Notes: a model not told the origin generated them from the sequence alone. DNA of 64,000 nt from Shewanella sp. KX20019 (GCF_016757755.1 NZ_CP068437.1:2666001-2730000); one strand, 5' to 3'. Numbered from the stretch's first letter, positions 51,920 to 61,845 are shown. Numbers and translations: made by a program.

Positions 51920-54208
51920 ATGAATAGTAATATGACAGTCACAAAACGTAGTGGCGAACGTGAGACCATCGATCTCGATAAAATCCATCGCGTTATTGAA
52001 TGGGCAGCAAAGGGACTGACTAATGTTTCAGTGTCAGAAGTTGAACTACGTTCTCACCTACAGTTTTTCGAAGGGATCCCAACTGAAGCGATCCACGAGA
52101 CTATCATTAAAGCCGCAGCAGATTTAATATCCCCAGAGTCACCTGATTATCAGTTTTTATCTGCTAGATTGGCGATCTTCCATCTGCGTAAGAAAGCATT
52201 TGGTCAATTTGAACCACCAAAGCTGTATGACCATGTAGTTAAACTCGTAGAGCTTGGCAAATACGATGCACACATACTGCAAGACTATAGCCGCGAAGAG
52301 CTCGAAATATTAGGCAGCTACATCGATCATTGGCGTGACATGAACTTCTCTTATGCAGCCGTTAAGCAGCTAGAAGGTAAGTATTTAGTTCAAAACCGTG
52401 TCACCCATGAAATTTACGAAAGTGCACAGTTTCTTTATATTTTGGTCGCTGCATGTTTATTTGCAAAATACCCAAAAGAAACACGCCTTAAGTACGTCAA
52501 AGATTTCTACGATGCGACATCAACCTTTAAGATTTCGCTACCAACACCGATTATGGCGGGTGTACGTACTCCAACCCGTCAGTTTAGTTCATGTGTACTT
52601 ATTGAATGTGGTGATAGCCTTGACTCTATTAACGCAACCTCTTCATCGATTGTTAAATACGTATCGCAAAGAGCCGGGATTGGCGTGAATGCGGGTCGTA
52701 TTCGTGCACTAGGTAGCCCTATTCGCGGGGGAGAAGCATTCCATACCGGCTGCTTACCGTTTTATAAGTATTTCCAAACTGCTGTTAAGTCTTGTTCACA
52801 AGGTGGTGTTCGTGGCGGTGCGGCGACGCTCTTCTACCCTATCTGGCATTTAGAAGTTGAATCGTTACTTGTACTTAAAAACAACCGTGGTGTTGATGAC
52901 AATCGCATACGCCATCTCGATTACGGTGTTCAAATTAACAAGTTAATGTATCAGCGTCTAATCCAAGGCGGGATGATCAGCTTGTTCAGCCCGTCGGACG
53001 TGCCAGGCATGTACGATGCGTTCTTCGAAGATCAAGATGAGTTTGAACGTCTCTACCTTAAGTACGAAGCAGACAAGAGTATCCGCAGGCAAGAAATTAA
53101 AGCAGTAGAACTATTCTCATTGATGATGCAAGAGCGTGCCTCTACGGGCCGTATCTATATTCAAAACGTAGATCACTGCAATACACACAGTCCATTTGAC
53201 TCAAAAGTAGCTCCTGTTCGTCAGTCTAACTTATGTTTAGAAATTGCATTACCAACTAAGCCACTTAATAACATCAATGACTCAGAGGGTGAAATTGCCC
53301 TTTGTACGCTATCTGCGTTGAACTTGGGTGCGATTAAAAGGCTTGAAGAGCTTGAGCCATTAGCAGATCTTGCCGTGCGAGCACTGGATAACTTGTTAGA
53401 TTATCAAGACTACCCAATTATCTCAGCAGAAAAGGCGTCGATGAATCGCCGTACACTCGGTATAGGTGTTATCAACTTCGCCAATTACCTTGCTAAAGAA
53501 GGTGTACGTTATTCTGATGGTTCAGCCAATAGCATTACCCATAAAACGTTTGAAGCTATTCAGTACTATTTACTAAAAGCCTCTAACAATCTTGCGAAAG
53601 AACAAGGTGCATGTCCATCATTCCATGAAACGACATACGCTAAGGGCATTTTGCCAATAGACACCTATAAACGCGATTTAGACAAGATCTGTGATGAGCC
53701 ATTACATATGGACTGGGAAACGTTGCGCGAAGAGATTAAGACCCACGGCTTGCGTAACTCTACCCTGTCTGCACTGATGCCTTCTGAGACATCTTCACAG
53801 ATCTCTAACGCAACGAATGGTATTGAACCACCACGTGGTTTAATTAGTGTCAAAGCAAGTAAAGACGGTCAGCTTAAGCAAGTTGTACCCGATTTTGATA
53901 AGTACCAGCACAGTTATGAACTGCTATGGCAGATGCCTAACAACGACGGTTACATACAGTTAGTTGGTTTAATGCAGAAGTTTGTTGACCAATCTATTTC
54001 AGCCAACACCAATTATGATCCAGGTCGCTTCGATGGCGGGAAAGTGCCAATGAAGGTACTACTAAAGGATCTATTGACTGCTTACAAATACGGTGTAAAA
54101 ACACTTTACTATCACAATACGCGTGATGGAGCTTCAGATAGTCATGACGATATCACTGCCATTGAAGTCGAAGATGACGACTGTGCAGGCGGCGCATGTA
54201 AGATATAA
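51920..54208 (+). CDS. nrdA: Ribonucleoside-diphosphate reductase class Ia, alpha subunit
   Basis: I place the start at ATG 51920 (762 residues, E. coli 761); the 20 codons before are not conserved, and MTVTKR at 51932 is an alternative. An ATP-cone domain leads (ERETIDLDKIHRVIEWAA). The catalytic cysteines lie in RQFSSCVLIECGDSL (C225 equivalent) and QSNLCLEIALPTK (C439 equivalent) with IALCTLSALN (C462 equivalent), and the C-terminal redox pair is in DDDCAGGACKI. With NrdB it reduces ribonucleoside diphosphates under oxic conditions. Controlled by NrdR. It is followed by nrdB after 74 bp. Confidence 0.97.
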   Translation: MNSNMTVTKRSGERETIDLDKIHRVIEWAAKGLTNVSVSEVELRSHLQFFEGIPTEAIHETIIKAAADLISPESPDYQFLSARLAIFHLRKKAFGQFEPPKLYDHVVKLVELGKYDAHILQDYSREELEILGSYIDHWRDMNFSYAAVKQLEGKYLVQNRVTHEIYESAQFLYILVAACLFAKYPKETRLKYVKDFYDATSTFKISLPTPIMAGVRTPTRQFSSCVLIECGDSLDSINATSSSIVKYVSQRAGIGVNAGRIRALGSPIRGGEAFHTGCLPFYKYFQTAVKSCSQGGVRGGAATLFYPIWHLEVESLLVLKNNRGVDDNRIRHLDYGVQINKLMYQRLIQGGMISLFSPSDVPGMYDAFFEDQDEFERLYLKYEADKSIRRQEIKAVELFSLMMQERASTGRIYIQNVDHCNTHSPFDSKVAPVRQSNLCLEIALPTKPLNNINDSEGEIALCTLSALNLGAIKRLEELEPLADLAVRALDNLLDYQDYPIISAEKASMNRRTLGIGVINFANYLAKEGVRYSDGSANSITHKTFEAIQYYLLKASNNLAKEQGACPSFHETTYAKGILPIDTYKRDLDKICDEPLHMDWETLREEIKTHGLRNSTLSALMPSETSSQISNATNGIEPPRGLISVKASKDGQLKQVVPDFDKYQHSYELLWQMPNNDGYIQLVGLMQKFVDQSISANTNYDPGRFDGGKVPMKVLLKDLLTAYKYGVKTLYYHNTRDGASDSHDDITAIEVEDDDCAGGACKI

Positions 54209-54249
54209 ATCCAGCGGATTTTATCACTCGTATTTAAACGTTAATTAAA

Positions 54250-54263
54250 GGGGGCTTGCCCCC
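54250..54263 (+). other. Small stable hairpin between nrdA and nrdB
   Basis: GGGGG-CTTG-CCCCC, a 5-bp G:C stem with a CUUG tetraloop, 19 bases before the nrdB start and upstream of its ribosome-binding site. No T-run follows. It could mark mRNA processing or differential expression of nrdA and nrdB. Confidence 0.45.
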
Positions 54264-54282
54264 ATTATCGGAAGATAGAAAA

Positions 54283-55413
54283 ATGGCCTACTCTACATTT
54301 TGTCAAACACCCAATAATGCAATGCTTGAACCGATGTTTCTCGGGCAGTCGGTAAATGTTGCACGTTACGATCAGCAAAAATATGAAGTTTTCGAAAAGC
54401 TTATTGAAAAACAGCTTTCATTCTTTTGGCGTCCAGAAGAGGTCGACGTCAGCAAAGATAAGATTGATTATGCTGCGTTACCAGCACATGAAAAGCATAT
54501 CTTTATTTCGAACTTAAAATACCAGACTTTGCTTGATTCAATTCAAGGACGTTCACCAAATGTGGCATTCTTACCTTTGGTATCTTTGCCAGAGCTAGAA
54601 ACATGGATTGAGACATGGTCATTCTCCGAGACTATTCACTCTCGTTCATACACACATATCATCCGTAATATCGTTAACGACCCATCCATAGTATTTGATG
54701 ATATCGTCCAGAATGAAGAGATCCTGAAACGTGCAACGGACATTGCAGCCTATTACGACAAGCTAATCAAACTTAGCCAAGCATTTCACCTGCACGGTGA
54801 AGGAAATCATCAAATTGATGGTGAAGTCATTGAAGTGACAAAGCGTGAAATAAAGAAAGCACTCTACCTATGTATGGTGTCAGTTAACGTACTTGAAGCC
54901 ATTCGCTTCTACGTTAGTTTTGCTTGCTCATTTGCTTTTGCTGAACGTAATGTTATGGAAGGCAACGCTAAGATCATTCGTCTTATTGCCCGTGATGAAG
55001 CATTACACTTAAACAGTACGCAACACATTTTAAAAATCATGCATGCAGGTAAAGACGATCCTGAAATGGCTGAAATTGCTAAAGAGTGTGAGCAAACTGC
55101 TATCGACATCTTTGTCAAAGCAGCAGAACAAGAGAAAGAATGGGCAAAATACCTATTTAAAGATGGTTCAATGATTGGTCTAAATGAGACAATTCTTTGC
55201 CAGTATGTCGAGTACATTACTAATGAGCGCATGAAGGCGGTTAATTTTGAATCTCCATATGCAGAACAAACGAACCCACTGCCCTGGATGAAAAACTGGC
55301 TAGAAAGTGATGCTGTCCAAGTGGCGCCTCAGGAAGTAGAAGTTTCATCTTATTTAGTCGGTCAAATTGATGCCTCTATTGAAGAAGATGAGTTCTCTGA
55401 CTTTGACCTTTAA
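54283..55413 (+). CDS. nrdB: Ribonucleoside-diphosphate reductase class Ia, beta subunit
   Basis: A 376-residue protein from ATG 54283, preceded by GGAAGA and beginning MAYSTFCQTPNNAML, matching E. coli NrdB (MAYTTF, 376 residues). The di-iron ligands lie in the helices around ETWIETWSFSETIHSRSY and IARDEALHLNSTQH. The radical tyrosine corresponds to the Y of SYTHIIRNI. The C-terminal tail APQEVEVSSYLVGQIDA contacts NrdA. It carries the tyrosyl radical that starts catalysis. It overlaps yfaE by 26 bp. Confidence 0.97.
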   Translation: MAYSTFCQTPNNAMLEPMFLGQSVNVARYDQQKYEVFEKLIEKQLSFFWRPEEVDVSKDKIDYAALPAHEKHIFISNLKYQTLLDSIQGRSPNVAFLPLVSLPELETWIETWSFSETIHSRSYTHIIRNIVNDPSIVFDDIVQNEEILKRATDIAAYYDKLIKLSQAFHLHGEGNHQIDGEVIEVTKREIKKALYLCMVSVNVLEAIRFYVSFACSFAFAERNVMEGNAKIIRLIARDEALHLNSTQHILKIMHAGKDDPEMAEIAKECEQTAIDIFVKAAEQEKEWAKYLFKDGSMIGLNETILCQYVEYITNERMKAVNFESPYAEQTNPLPWMKNWLESDAVQVAPQEVEVSSYLVGQIDASIEEDEFSDFDL

Positions 55414-55756
55414 CAACGCCAGTTTTAAAAAGGCGCCTATCGTTAGCCTGCAAGGCCAACCAGTGCTGTTGTTTAATCAACAGCACCTGACCTTGCTTGA
55501 AGCGTTGGAGCAGAAAAAAGTAACAACCTTTTCAGAATGTAGAAATGGCTTTTGCGGACAGTGTAAAACTAAGGTAATTAGTGGTTCAGTTAGCTACTTA
55601 ACTGAACCACTAGTGACATTAGCAGCGGATGAATGCCTGCCATGTTGTTGTATTCCAAATACTGATATTAATTTAGATCTTTCAGGAGACGGTGCCGAAG
55701 TTGTAGTTCGAGTCGCTAAACATAAACAACATCGCGCAAGTGAAACTATTGATTAA
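55388..55756 (+). CDS. yfaE: [2Fe-2S] ferredoxin maintaining the NrdB cofactor
   Basis: A 122-residue protein starting at ATG 55388 inside the 3' end of nrdB (26-bp overlap). The longer TTG start at 55367 is less likely. The plant-type [2Fe-2S] ligands are C51-x4-C56-x2-C59 (ECRNGFCGQC) and a fourth Cys in CLPCCC. YfaE reduces the di-iron centre of NrdB to restore the tyrosyl radical. Longer than E. coli YfaE (84), mainly through a 25-residue N-terminal extension and a basic tail. Part of the nrdA-nrdB-yfaE operon. Confidence 0.93.
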   Translation: MSSLTLTFNNASFKKAPIVSLQGQPVLLFNQQHLTLLEALEQKKVTTFSECRNGFCGQCKTKVISGSVSYLTEPLVTLAADECLPCCCIPNTDINLDLSGDGAEVVVRVAKHKQHRASETID

Positions 55757-55776
55757 GCTCTTTTCTTACAGTTTTA

Positions 55777-56250
55777 CTACATCAACGTTTCAGCCATTAA
55801 AGCATGCAGTTTGTTTACTTCAGTCAACGCCGCTGTGCCGTACCACGGCTGAAGCTCCATAATTAAACTTCCCGCTTCTATTGCAGGGTCTGTCGCCGTC
55901 AGAGCTCTGGCCTCCTCTACACTGGTGACGTCAAATATATAAATTCCTCTAACCTCGCCATCTCCTATGAACGGACCTGCTAATACTAATTTCCCCTCAT
56001 CAGCTAACCTGCCTATATTTTCCATATGTGCTGCTTGTAATGCTTTTGCTTCTTCTTCAGTCCTATCTCTGTTTGGACCTCGTTTTAAAAAAGCCATAAC
56101 ATAGTGTTTCATGCCATATTGATCCGCTCCTGCATTAGCGGCCCGATCAGCATCGTAATTTGGGTTACTAGCCTCTTCGGCATACAGATTAGGAGGAAAA
56201 ACAACGAACGTCGCTACAACAATGAACATTTTACTCATTTGGTTAAACAT
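55777..56250 (-). CDS. Exported YciI-like (YCII domain) protein
   Basis: A 157-residue protein from ATG 56250, preceded by AAAGGA at 7 bases; the longer frame adds 15 residues without support. A signal peptide (MFNQMSKMFIVVATFVVF and on to about LYAEEA) is followed by a YCII/dimeric alpha-beta-barrel domain: KHYVMAFLKRGPN, AHMENIGRLADEGKLVLAGPF and EVRGIYIFDVTSVEEARAL. YCII proteins are small dimeric enzymes or binding proteins of mostly unknown function; export is unusual. It lies downstream of fadH on the same strand but beyond its terminator. Confidence 0.75.
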   Translation of the reverse strand: MFNQMSKMFIVVATFVVFPPNLYAEEASNPNYDADRAANAGADQYGMKHYVMAFLKRGPNRDRTEEEAKALQAAHMENIGRLADEGKLVLAGPFIGDGEVRGIYIFDVTSVEEARALTATDPAIEAGSLIMELQPWYGTAALTEVNKLHALMAETLM

Positions 56251-56294
56251 AGCCGGATCCTTTAATTGTTTATCTAAACATAAGTCATCAGTCA

Positions 56295-56339
56295 CAAAAA
56301 AGCCTGTTTAACCCAGTAAAGGAGTTAAACAGGCTCTTT
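56295..56339 (-). terminator. Rho-independent terminator of fadH
   Basis: 14-bp stem AGCCTGTTTAAC... paired with GTTAAACAGGCT and a run of T on the minus strand, about 10 bp past the fadH stop. Confidence 0.92.
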
Positions 56340-56349
56340 CGGGATCGAC

Positions 56350-58365
56350 TTAAAGCGCTATAGCTAACTCAGCTCCTTGGCGTATAGCACGCTTAGCATC
56401 AAGCTCAGCGGCCACATCTACCCCGCCGATAAGATGCACTGGTATACCTGTTGCTTTCATCTCGTCAACCAACTCAGTATTTGACACTTGTCCGGCACAA
56501 AGTACAACGTTGTCGACGGCTAACACCTCTGCCTTGTCATTAACGGTTATGTGTAGACCTTCATCATCAAATTTTTGATAGGAAACGCCAGTTTTCATCG
56601 CTACTTGATGTTGTTTTAATACAGAACGGTGGATCCAGCCCGTAGTTTTACCCAGCCCTTTACCCATTTTGGTGGTTTTTCGTTGCAGTAACACCACTTC
56701 TCTGTGCTTACCTTCTCTGACCGGTTCAGTTAAGCCACCCGGCGTTTGGTACTCTTTATCGATACCCCACTGCTTTAACCATTTATTAGGATTGAGCGTA
56801 GTGGATTCTTCTTCACATAAATAGTGCGCCATATCAAAACCAATGCCGCCAGCACCAATCAAAGCCACTTTTTGGCCTATTTCCACTTCACCATTGAGTA
56901 CTTGTTGATAATCAACGACTTTGTCATTATCAAAACCTGGTAAATTGAGTGGACGAGGTTTTACCCCCGATGACATCACTATCTCATCAAACTTTTCATC
57001 TCTCGCCACACTGGCATCGAGCCGAGTATTTAGGCGAAGGTCAATGTTATGCAGTTTTATCTGATGAAGGAAATAACGAATTGTTTCATTAAATTCCTCT
57101 TTACCAGGGATCTTACGAGCTAAGTTAAATTGTCCACCGACTTCAGATTTAGCTTCAAATAGGACCACTTCATGACCACGACTCGCGGCATATATTGAAA
57201 ACGCCATTCCTGCAGGTCCCGCTCCCATAACGGCGATGCGTTTTTTAAGCTTAGCTGGGGTGAAGTTAAGCTCTGTTTCGTAACACGCACGAGGATTTAC
57301 TAGACAAGTCGCTCGTTTCAACGCAAAAGTATGGTCAAGACATGCCTGATTACAGCCAATACAGGTATTGATAAGCTCAGGTGTATTTGCTTCCGCCTTA
57401 TTGACGAAATCAGCATCAGCTAAAAAAGGTCGTGCCATTGACACCATATCTGCTTGGCCCGACGCAATGATGGATTCAGCTATTTCCGGAGTATTAATGC
57501 GGTTGGTCGCAATAAGCGGAATAGACATCTCTTTCATCAGCTTTTCTGTCACCCAAGCGAACGCGCCACGAGGCACACTTGTGGCAATTGTAGGGACTCG
57601 TGCTTCATGCCAACCTATACCGGTGTTAATAATGGTAACGCCAGCAGCTTCTAACCATTTTGCCAGTTGTACAACTTCATCCCAGGTTGAGCCATTGTCA
57701 ACAAGATCGAGCATCGACAGTCTAAAAATGATAATGAAATCTGTACCCACTTTGGCGCGGATCTGTTTGACAATCTCAAGCGGGAACTGCGCCCTATTTT
57801 CAAATACGCCGCCCCATTTATCACAGCGTTTATTGGTGCGAGAGCTGACAAACTGATTAATTAAATAACCTTCACTCCCCATCACTTCTACACCGTCATA
57901 GCCCGCCTTTTGCGCTAAAGCAGCACTGTTCGCATAATCTTTAATCGTGCCTGCAACCTGCCTTGTAGACATTTTTGATGGCGTAAAAGGGGTAATAGGA
58001 GATTTGATTTTACTCGGTGCTTGCGAGAATGGATGGTAACCGTAACGCCCGGCGTGCAGTAGCTGCATACAGATCTTGCCGCCAGCTTCATGCACTGCTT
58101 TAGTCACTGTAGTGTGTTTCTTCACTTGCCAAGGAAAACTCAACTGACAAGCATTGGGTGCCAAACGCCCCCGTAGGTTTGGTGAGATCCCACCGGTAAC
58201 GATAAGACCTACTCCACCTTGTGCCCGCTCTTTATAAAACGCTGCCAGTTTCTCAAAACCGCCCTTTTCTTCTTCCAAACCCGTATGCATCGAGCCCATC
58301 AATACGCGGTTTTTTAACTGGGTAAAACCCAGATCTAAGGGTTCTAATAAATGCGGAAACGACAT
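56350..58365 (-). CDS. fadH: 2,4-dienoyl-CoA reductase (NADPH), FadH
   Basis: A 671-residue protein in the Old-Yellow-Enzyme-plus-flavodoxin-like layout of FadH: an N-terminal FMN TIM barrel beginning MSFPHLLEPLDLGFTQLKNR, a 4Fe-4S ligand set C-x2-C-x3-C-x11-C (CIGCNQACLD then CLVNPRACYE), and C-terminal FAD (MGAGPAGMAFSIYAASRGHE) and NADPH (ALIGAGGIGFDMAHYL) domains. It reduces 2,4-dienoyl-CoA to enoyl-CoA during beta-oxidation of unsaturated fatty acids. Monocistronic with a strong terminator. Confidence 0.96.
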   Translation of the reverse strand: MSFPHLLEPLDLGFTQLKNRVLMGSMHTGLEEEKGGFEKLAAFYKERAQGGVGLIVTGGISPNLRGRLAPNACQLSFPWQVKKHTTVTKAVHEAGGKICMQLLHAGRYGYHPFSQAPSKIKSPITPFTPSKMSTRQVAGTIKDYANSAALAQKAGYDGVEVMGSEGYLINQFVSSRTNKRCDKWGGVFENRAQFPLEIVKQIRAKVGTDFIIIFRLSMLDLVDNGSTWDEVVQLAKWLEAAGVTIINTGIGWHEARVPTIATSVPRGAFAWVTEKLMKEMSIPLIATNRINTPEIAESIIASGQADMVSMARPFLADADFVNKAEANTPELINTCIGCNQACLDHTFALKRATCLVNPRACYETELNFTPAKLKKRIAVMGAGPAGMAFSIYAASRGHEVVLFEAKSEVGGQFNLARKIPGKEEFNETIRYFLHQIKLHNIDLRLNTRLDASVARDEKFDEIVMSSGVKPRPLNLPGFDNDKVVDYQQVLNGEVEIGQKVALIGAGGIGFDMAHYLCEEESTTLNPNKWLKQWGIDKEYQTPGGLTEPVREGKHREVVLLQRKTTKMGKGLGKTTGWIHRSVLKQHQVAMKTGVSYQKFDDEGLHITVNDKAEVLAVDNVVLCAGQVSNTELVDEMKATGIPVHLIGGVDVAAELDAKRAIRQGAELAIAL

Positions 58366-58520
58366 TCAAACATCCTTTTTAAACAAGTGATTTAATCCAG
58401 CATACCTTGTGTAAACCATAAGCTCAATAAGTGACTGATCAGATTCCTTTACAATTGAATTTTCCTTTCGTCACGGTTTTCAGTTAGCATTGTCACAATT
58501 CGGATTCAAAGGAGTGGCTG

Positions 58521-60362
58521 ATGCCCGCTAAACCCTCAATATTTAAAAGGATGTTCCTGCTTAGCTGGAATGTAATTAACGGCACAAGAAAACTATTTTT
58601 AAACTTATTATTTTTCGGCATTATCATTGCCCTCATCGTAGCGTTAAGCGGTGAAGAGAGTATAAAAGTAGAAGATGGTTCAGCACTGGTTTTAAACCTA
58701 TCAGGCTCAATCGTCGATCAAAAACGCCGAGTTGACCCTTTTGAAGCTGCAATGAAAAGTGGCAATAGTAAAGATGCTGATGGTGAAATCCTATTAGCAG
58801 ACGTACTCGATGTTGTAAACAATGCGGCCTCAGATAAACGCATAAGCCAACTCGTACTCGACCTAGGACACCTACGTGGAACCGGTATGAGTAAGCTGCA
58901 AACAATCGGTGATGCACTAAACAACTTTAAGGCATCGGGCAAACCGATTGTTGCACACGCAAATTGGTACGGCCAAAATCAATACTTTCTCGCCAGCTTT
59001 GCCGACAGCATCTACTTAAACCCACAAGGCAGTGTTGAAATTGAAGGCTTAGGACGTTACCGCCAATACTTTAAATCAGCACTCGATAAGCTTAAAATTA
59101 AAGCTCATGTATTTCGTGTCGGCACCTTTAAGTCAGCAGTAGAGCCCTTTATTCGTGATGACATGTCAGACGCTGCTAAAGAAGCTAACTTAGCACTACT
59201 AAATGATTTATGGCAAAGCTATAGCACCACAGTCGGGGAAAACCGAGATATCACTGCCAGTAGTTTATCTTTAACCGCCGAGGACTATTTAGCCCAACTC
59301 GATAAGGCTGAAGGCCAATCTAGTCAGATGGCACTGAACATGAAATGGGTAGATAAGCTAAAAACAGCCGAGGATTTTCGCCTGAGCATGGTCGATTCCG
59401 TCGGTAAATCTGCTGATGGAGAATCCTTCAAACAGATCGATTTTTACGACTACCTTTCAGTAACCGCAAGCCATCCGTTGATCTTATCTAACAATAAGGT
59501 CGGCATCATCGTTGCTAAAGGCAACATTATGAATGGTTCACAACCCGCTGGACAAATTGGTGGTGAAAGTACCGCAAAGTTGTTACGTAAAGCACGCTTT
59601 GACGATTCAGTTAAAGCGGTCGTACTTCGTGTCGATAGTCCTGGCGGCAGTGCATTTGCCTCAGAGCAGATCCGCCAAGAGGTGTTGGCTCTAAAAACCG
59701 CAAATAAACCGGTGGTTGTCAGTATGGGGAGTTATGCAGCGTCTGGTGGATACTGGATATCAGCAAGTGCTGATTATATCTATGCAACTCCAACAACGTT
59801 GACAGGATCTATTGGTATTTTTGGAATGGTCACGACTTTTGAAGATTCATTAGCAAGTATTGGGGTACATACCGACGGCGTAGCGACTTCCGACTGGGCC
59901 GGATTTTCTGTCACCAAAGGGATCTCTCCCGGAATTAGCGCTATCATTCAACGTCATATTGAACGCGGTTATAAGGACTTTATTTCATTAGTCGCTAAAG
60001 AGCGTAATATGAGTCTTGAAGAGGTCGATAGCATTGCACAAGGACGAGTTTGGACTGGCCGTAAGGCGCTTGAACTGGGTCTAGTTGATGAAATTGGTGA
60101 TCTGCAAGAGGCAGTATCACGAGCCGCTGATATGGCATCAATGGAGCATTTCGATACAGAGGTTATTGAACAAGAACTATCACCGCAAGATCTGTTTATT
60201 CAAGAGATGTTTGCTACTGCGGCGGTACACATGCCACAAAGTCTGACAAACACGACCATTTTGGATCAACTTTTGGGACAATTCTCTACAGTTGCTCAAA
60301 CATTACAAACCTTTGATGACCCTAATGGTGTCTACCTTTACTGCGATACTTGCAGTGACTAA
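58521..60362 (+). CDS. sppA: Signal peptide peptidase SppA (67K type)
   Basis: A 613-residue protein with AAAGGAG at 7 bases before ATG 58521. It has an N-terminal membrane anchor (about 22-43) and two tandem S49/Clp-fold domains. The catalytic lysine is in RVGTFKSAVEPF and the nucleophile serine in MGSYAASGGYWIS, with DSPGGSAFASEQIRQEV between. SppA cleaves leftover signal peptides in the inner membrane, periplasmic side. Length matches E. coli SppA (618). It is followed by a terminator, and ansA follows after 113 bp. Confidence 0.95.
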   Translation: MPAKPSIFKRMFLLSWNVINGTRKLFLNLLFFGIIIALIVALSGEESIKVEDGSALVLNLSGSIVDQKRRVDPFEAAMKSGNSKDADGEILLADVLDVVNNAASDKRISQLVLDLGHLRGTGMSKLQTIGDALNNFKASGKPIVAHANWYGQNQYFLASFADSIYLNPQGSVEIEGLGRYRQYFKSALDKLKIKAHVFRVGTFKSAVEPFIRDDMSDAAKEANLALLNDLWQSYSTTVGENRDITASSLSLTAEDYLAQLDKAEGQSSQMALNMKWVDKLKTAEDFRLSMVDSVGKSADGESFKQIDFYDYLSVTASHPLILSNNKVGIIVAKGNIMNGSQPAGQIGGESTAKLLRKARFDDSVKAVVLRVDSPGGSAFASEQIRQEVLALKTANKPVVVSMGSYAASGGYWISASADYIYATPTTLTGSIGIFGMVTTFEDSLASIGVHTDGVATSDWAGFSVTKGISPGISAIIQRHIERGYKDFISLVAKERNMSLEEVDSIAQGRVWTGRKALELGLVDEIGDLQEAVSRAADMASMEHFDTEVIEQELSPQDLFIQEMFATAAVHMPQSLTNTTILDQLLGQFSTVAQTLQTFDDPNGVYLYCDTCSD

Positions 60363-60398
60363 GTCATCAAGCTTGAACGATAACTAAAGTTTTACTAA

Positions 60399-60427
60399 AT
60401 AAAGCCCAGTTTTACTGGGCTTTATTA
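60399..60427 (+). terminator. Rho-independent terminator of sppA
   Basis: AAAGCCCAGT / ACTGGGCTTT stem with 3-nt loop and T-rich 3' side, 37 bp after the sppA stop. Confidence 0.9.
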
Positions 60428-60475
60428 TATCCGCACCTTTATAATCACCCTACTGTCTTCAAAAGCAAAACCAAC

Positions 60476-61492
60476 ATGACTAAACGCTGTATATATGTAG
60501 CCTACACAGGCGGTACCATAGGTATGCAAAAAACGGAACAGGGCTTTGCCCCTGTTGCAGGTTTTTTGACTGAATGCATCAAAGCTATGCCTGAATTTTA
60601 TCATGAGGAGATGCCTGATTTCGTCATTAGCGAATACTCGCCCCTTATTGACTCATCAGATATGGCACCGACTGATTGGCAGATGATTGCCAATGACATC
60701 AAAGCCAACTATGACAAATACGATGGATTTGTCATTTTGCATGGCACCGATACCATGGCTTATACAGCTTCGGCTTTATCGTTCATGTTACAAGGATTAT
60801 CTAAACCGGTAATCGTTACAGGATCACAGATCCCGCTGGCACAACTGCGCTCAGACGGGCAAACTAATTTGTTGAACGCGCTCTATATCGCAGCTAATTA
60901 CCCAGTTGCTGAAGTGTGCTTATTCTTTAACAATAAACTGTTTAGAGGCAACCGCACCACTAAAGCCCATGCTGATGGCTTTAATGCGTTTGCGTCGCCA
61001 AACTTTCCGTTATTGTTAGAGGCGGGAATTAAGATCCGCTGGCATGCAGGCAAACGCGCAGAAGAAAATGCTAACCAAAAGCTTGAAGTCATTGATATCA
61101 GCCCGCAACCAATAGGTGTTGTCACTCTTTATCCAGGTATCAATACAGAAATTTTCGCCAATATATTACAGCAACCAGTAAAAGCGCTTATATTGCTAAC
61201 CTTTGGTGTTGGAAATGCACCACAAACACCGGCATTACTTAAAACTCTACGTGATGCCCATGACCGCGGTATAGTTCTGGTCAATTTAACTCAATGTTTG
61301 CAGGGTAAGGTTAATATGGGCGGTTATGCGACGGGGAATGCACTGGCAACGGCTGGAGTGATTAGTGGCTACGATATGACAACAGAAGCAGCTCTGGCTA
61401 AGTTACATTATTTATTATCAAAAAATCTCACACCAGCTGCTATTCGTACAGCTATGGAAACATCTATCGTTGGTGAGTTAACTGAAGATTAA
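60476..61492 (+). CDS. ansA: L-asparaginase I (cytoplasmic)
   Basis: A 338-residue protein with VAYTGGTIGM (first catalytic Thr in TGGTIG), VILHGTDTMAYTASAL (second catalytic Thr, Asp, Lys-type site) and GSQIPLAQLRSDGQTNL. No signal peptide, and length matches E. coli AnsA (338), so it is the cytoplasmic low-affinity type I enzyme. It hydrolyses asparagine to aspartate and ammonia. It lies behind sppA, as in several relatives, and ends at a bidirectional terminator. Confidence 0.95.
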   Translation: MTKRCIYVAYTGGTIGMQKTEQGFAPVAGFLTECIKAMPEFYHEEMPDFVISEYSPLIDSSDMAPTDWQMIANDIKANYDKYDGFVILHGTDTMAYTASALSFMLQGLSKPVIVTGSQIPLAQLRSDGQTNLLNALYIAANYPVAEVCLFFNNKLFRGNRTTKAHADGFNAFASPNFPLLLEAGIKIRWHAGKRAEENANQKLEVIDISPQPIGVVTLYPGINTEIFANILQQPVKALILLTFGVGNAPQTPALLKTLRDAHDRGIVLVNLTQCLQGKVNMGGYATGNALATAGVISGYDMTTEAALAKLHYLLSKNLTPAAIRTAMETSIVGELTED

Positions 61493-61516
61493 CCAAAAAG
61501 CCAGTTAAAACAAAGA

Positions 61517-61560
61517 CAAAAAACCCTGTTCTAATATATTAGAACAGGGTTTTAATTTTT
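61517..61560. terminator. Bidirectional terminator between ansA and the DUF1315 gene
   Basis: Long stem AACCCTGTTCTAA / TTAGAACAGGGTT with a short loop and A/T runs on both sides, between convergent stops. Confidence 0.92.
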
Positions 61561-61563
61561 AAA

Positions 61564-61845
61564 TTACAACTCTTTTTCTTGAAACTCAGCGATAGACTCA
61601 CCTTTGAACTGCTTCTTCAACTCTGACTTCGTTAGCTCATTCACACTACCTTTACTATTAATAGTGAAGTGGTCGGTTTGTTTTAGCTTTCTAGCCTGAT
61701 AAAGCATAACCACCTGTTGAGTCGATGCGCGTTGCTCTTGTGTTAGCACGGTGCCATCTTCCCATTTACCTAACTCTACCGCGCTCAATAAGCGCTGATA
61801 AACGTCAGCTGGCATTTCATCAATAACTTTATTTATATCGGTCAT
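61564..61845 (-). CDS. DUF1315 (YeaC-like) protein
   Basis: A 93-residue protein beginning MTDINKVIDEMPADVYQRLL, then ELGKWEDGTVLTQEQRAST and VVMLYQARKL, closely matching E. coli YeaC and the DUF1315 family throughout. Small, acidic and cytoplasmic with no known function. It overlaps the zinc-ribbon gene by 4 bp (ATGA), so the two are translationally coupled. Its stop is followed by the terminator shared with ansA. Confidence 0.85.
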   Translation of the reverse strand: MTDINKVIDEMPADVYQRLLSAVELGKWEDGTVLTQEQRASTQQVVMLYQARKLKQTDHFTINSKGSVNELTKSELKKQFKGESIAEFQEKEL

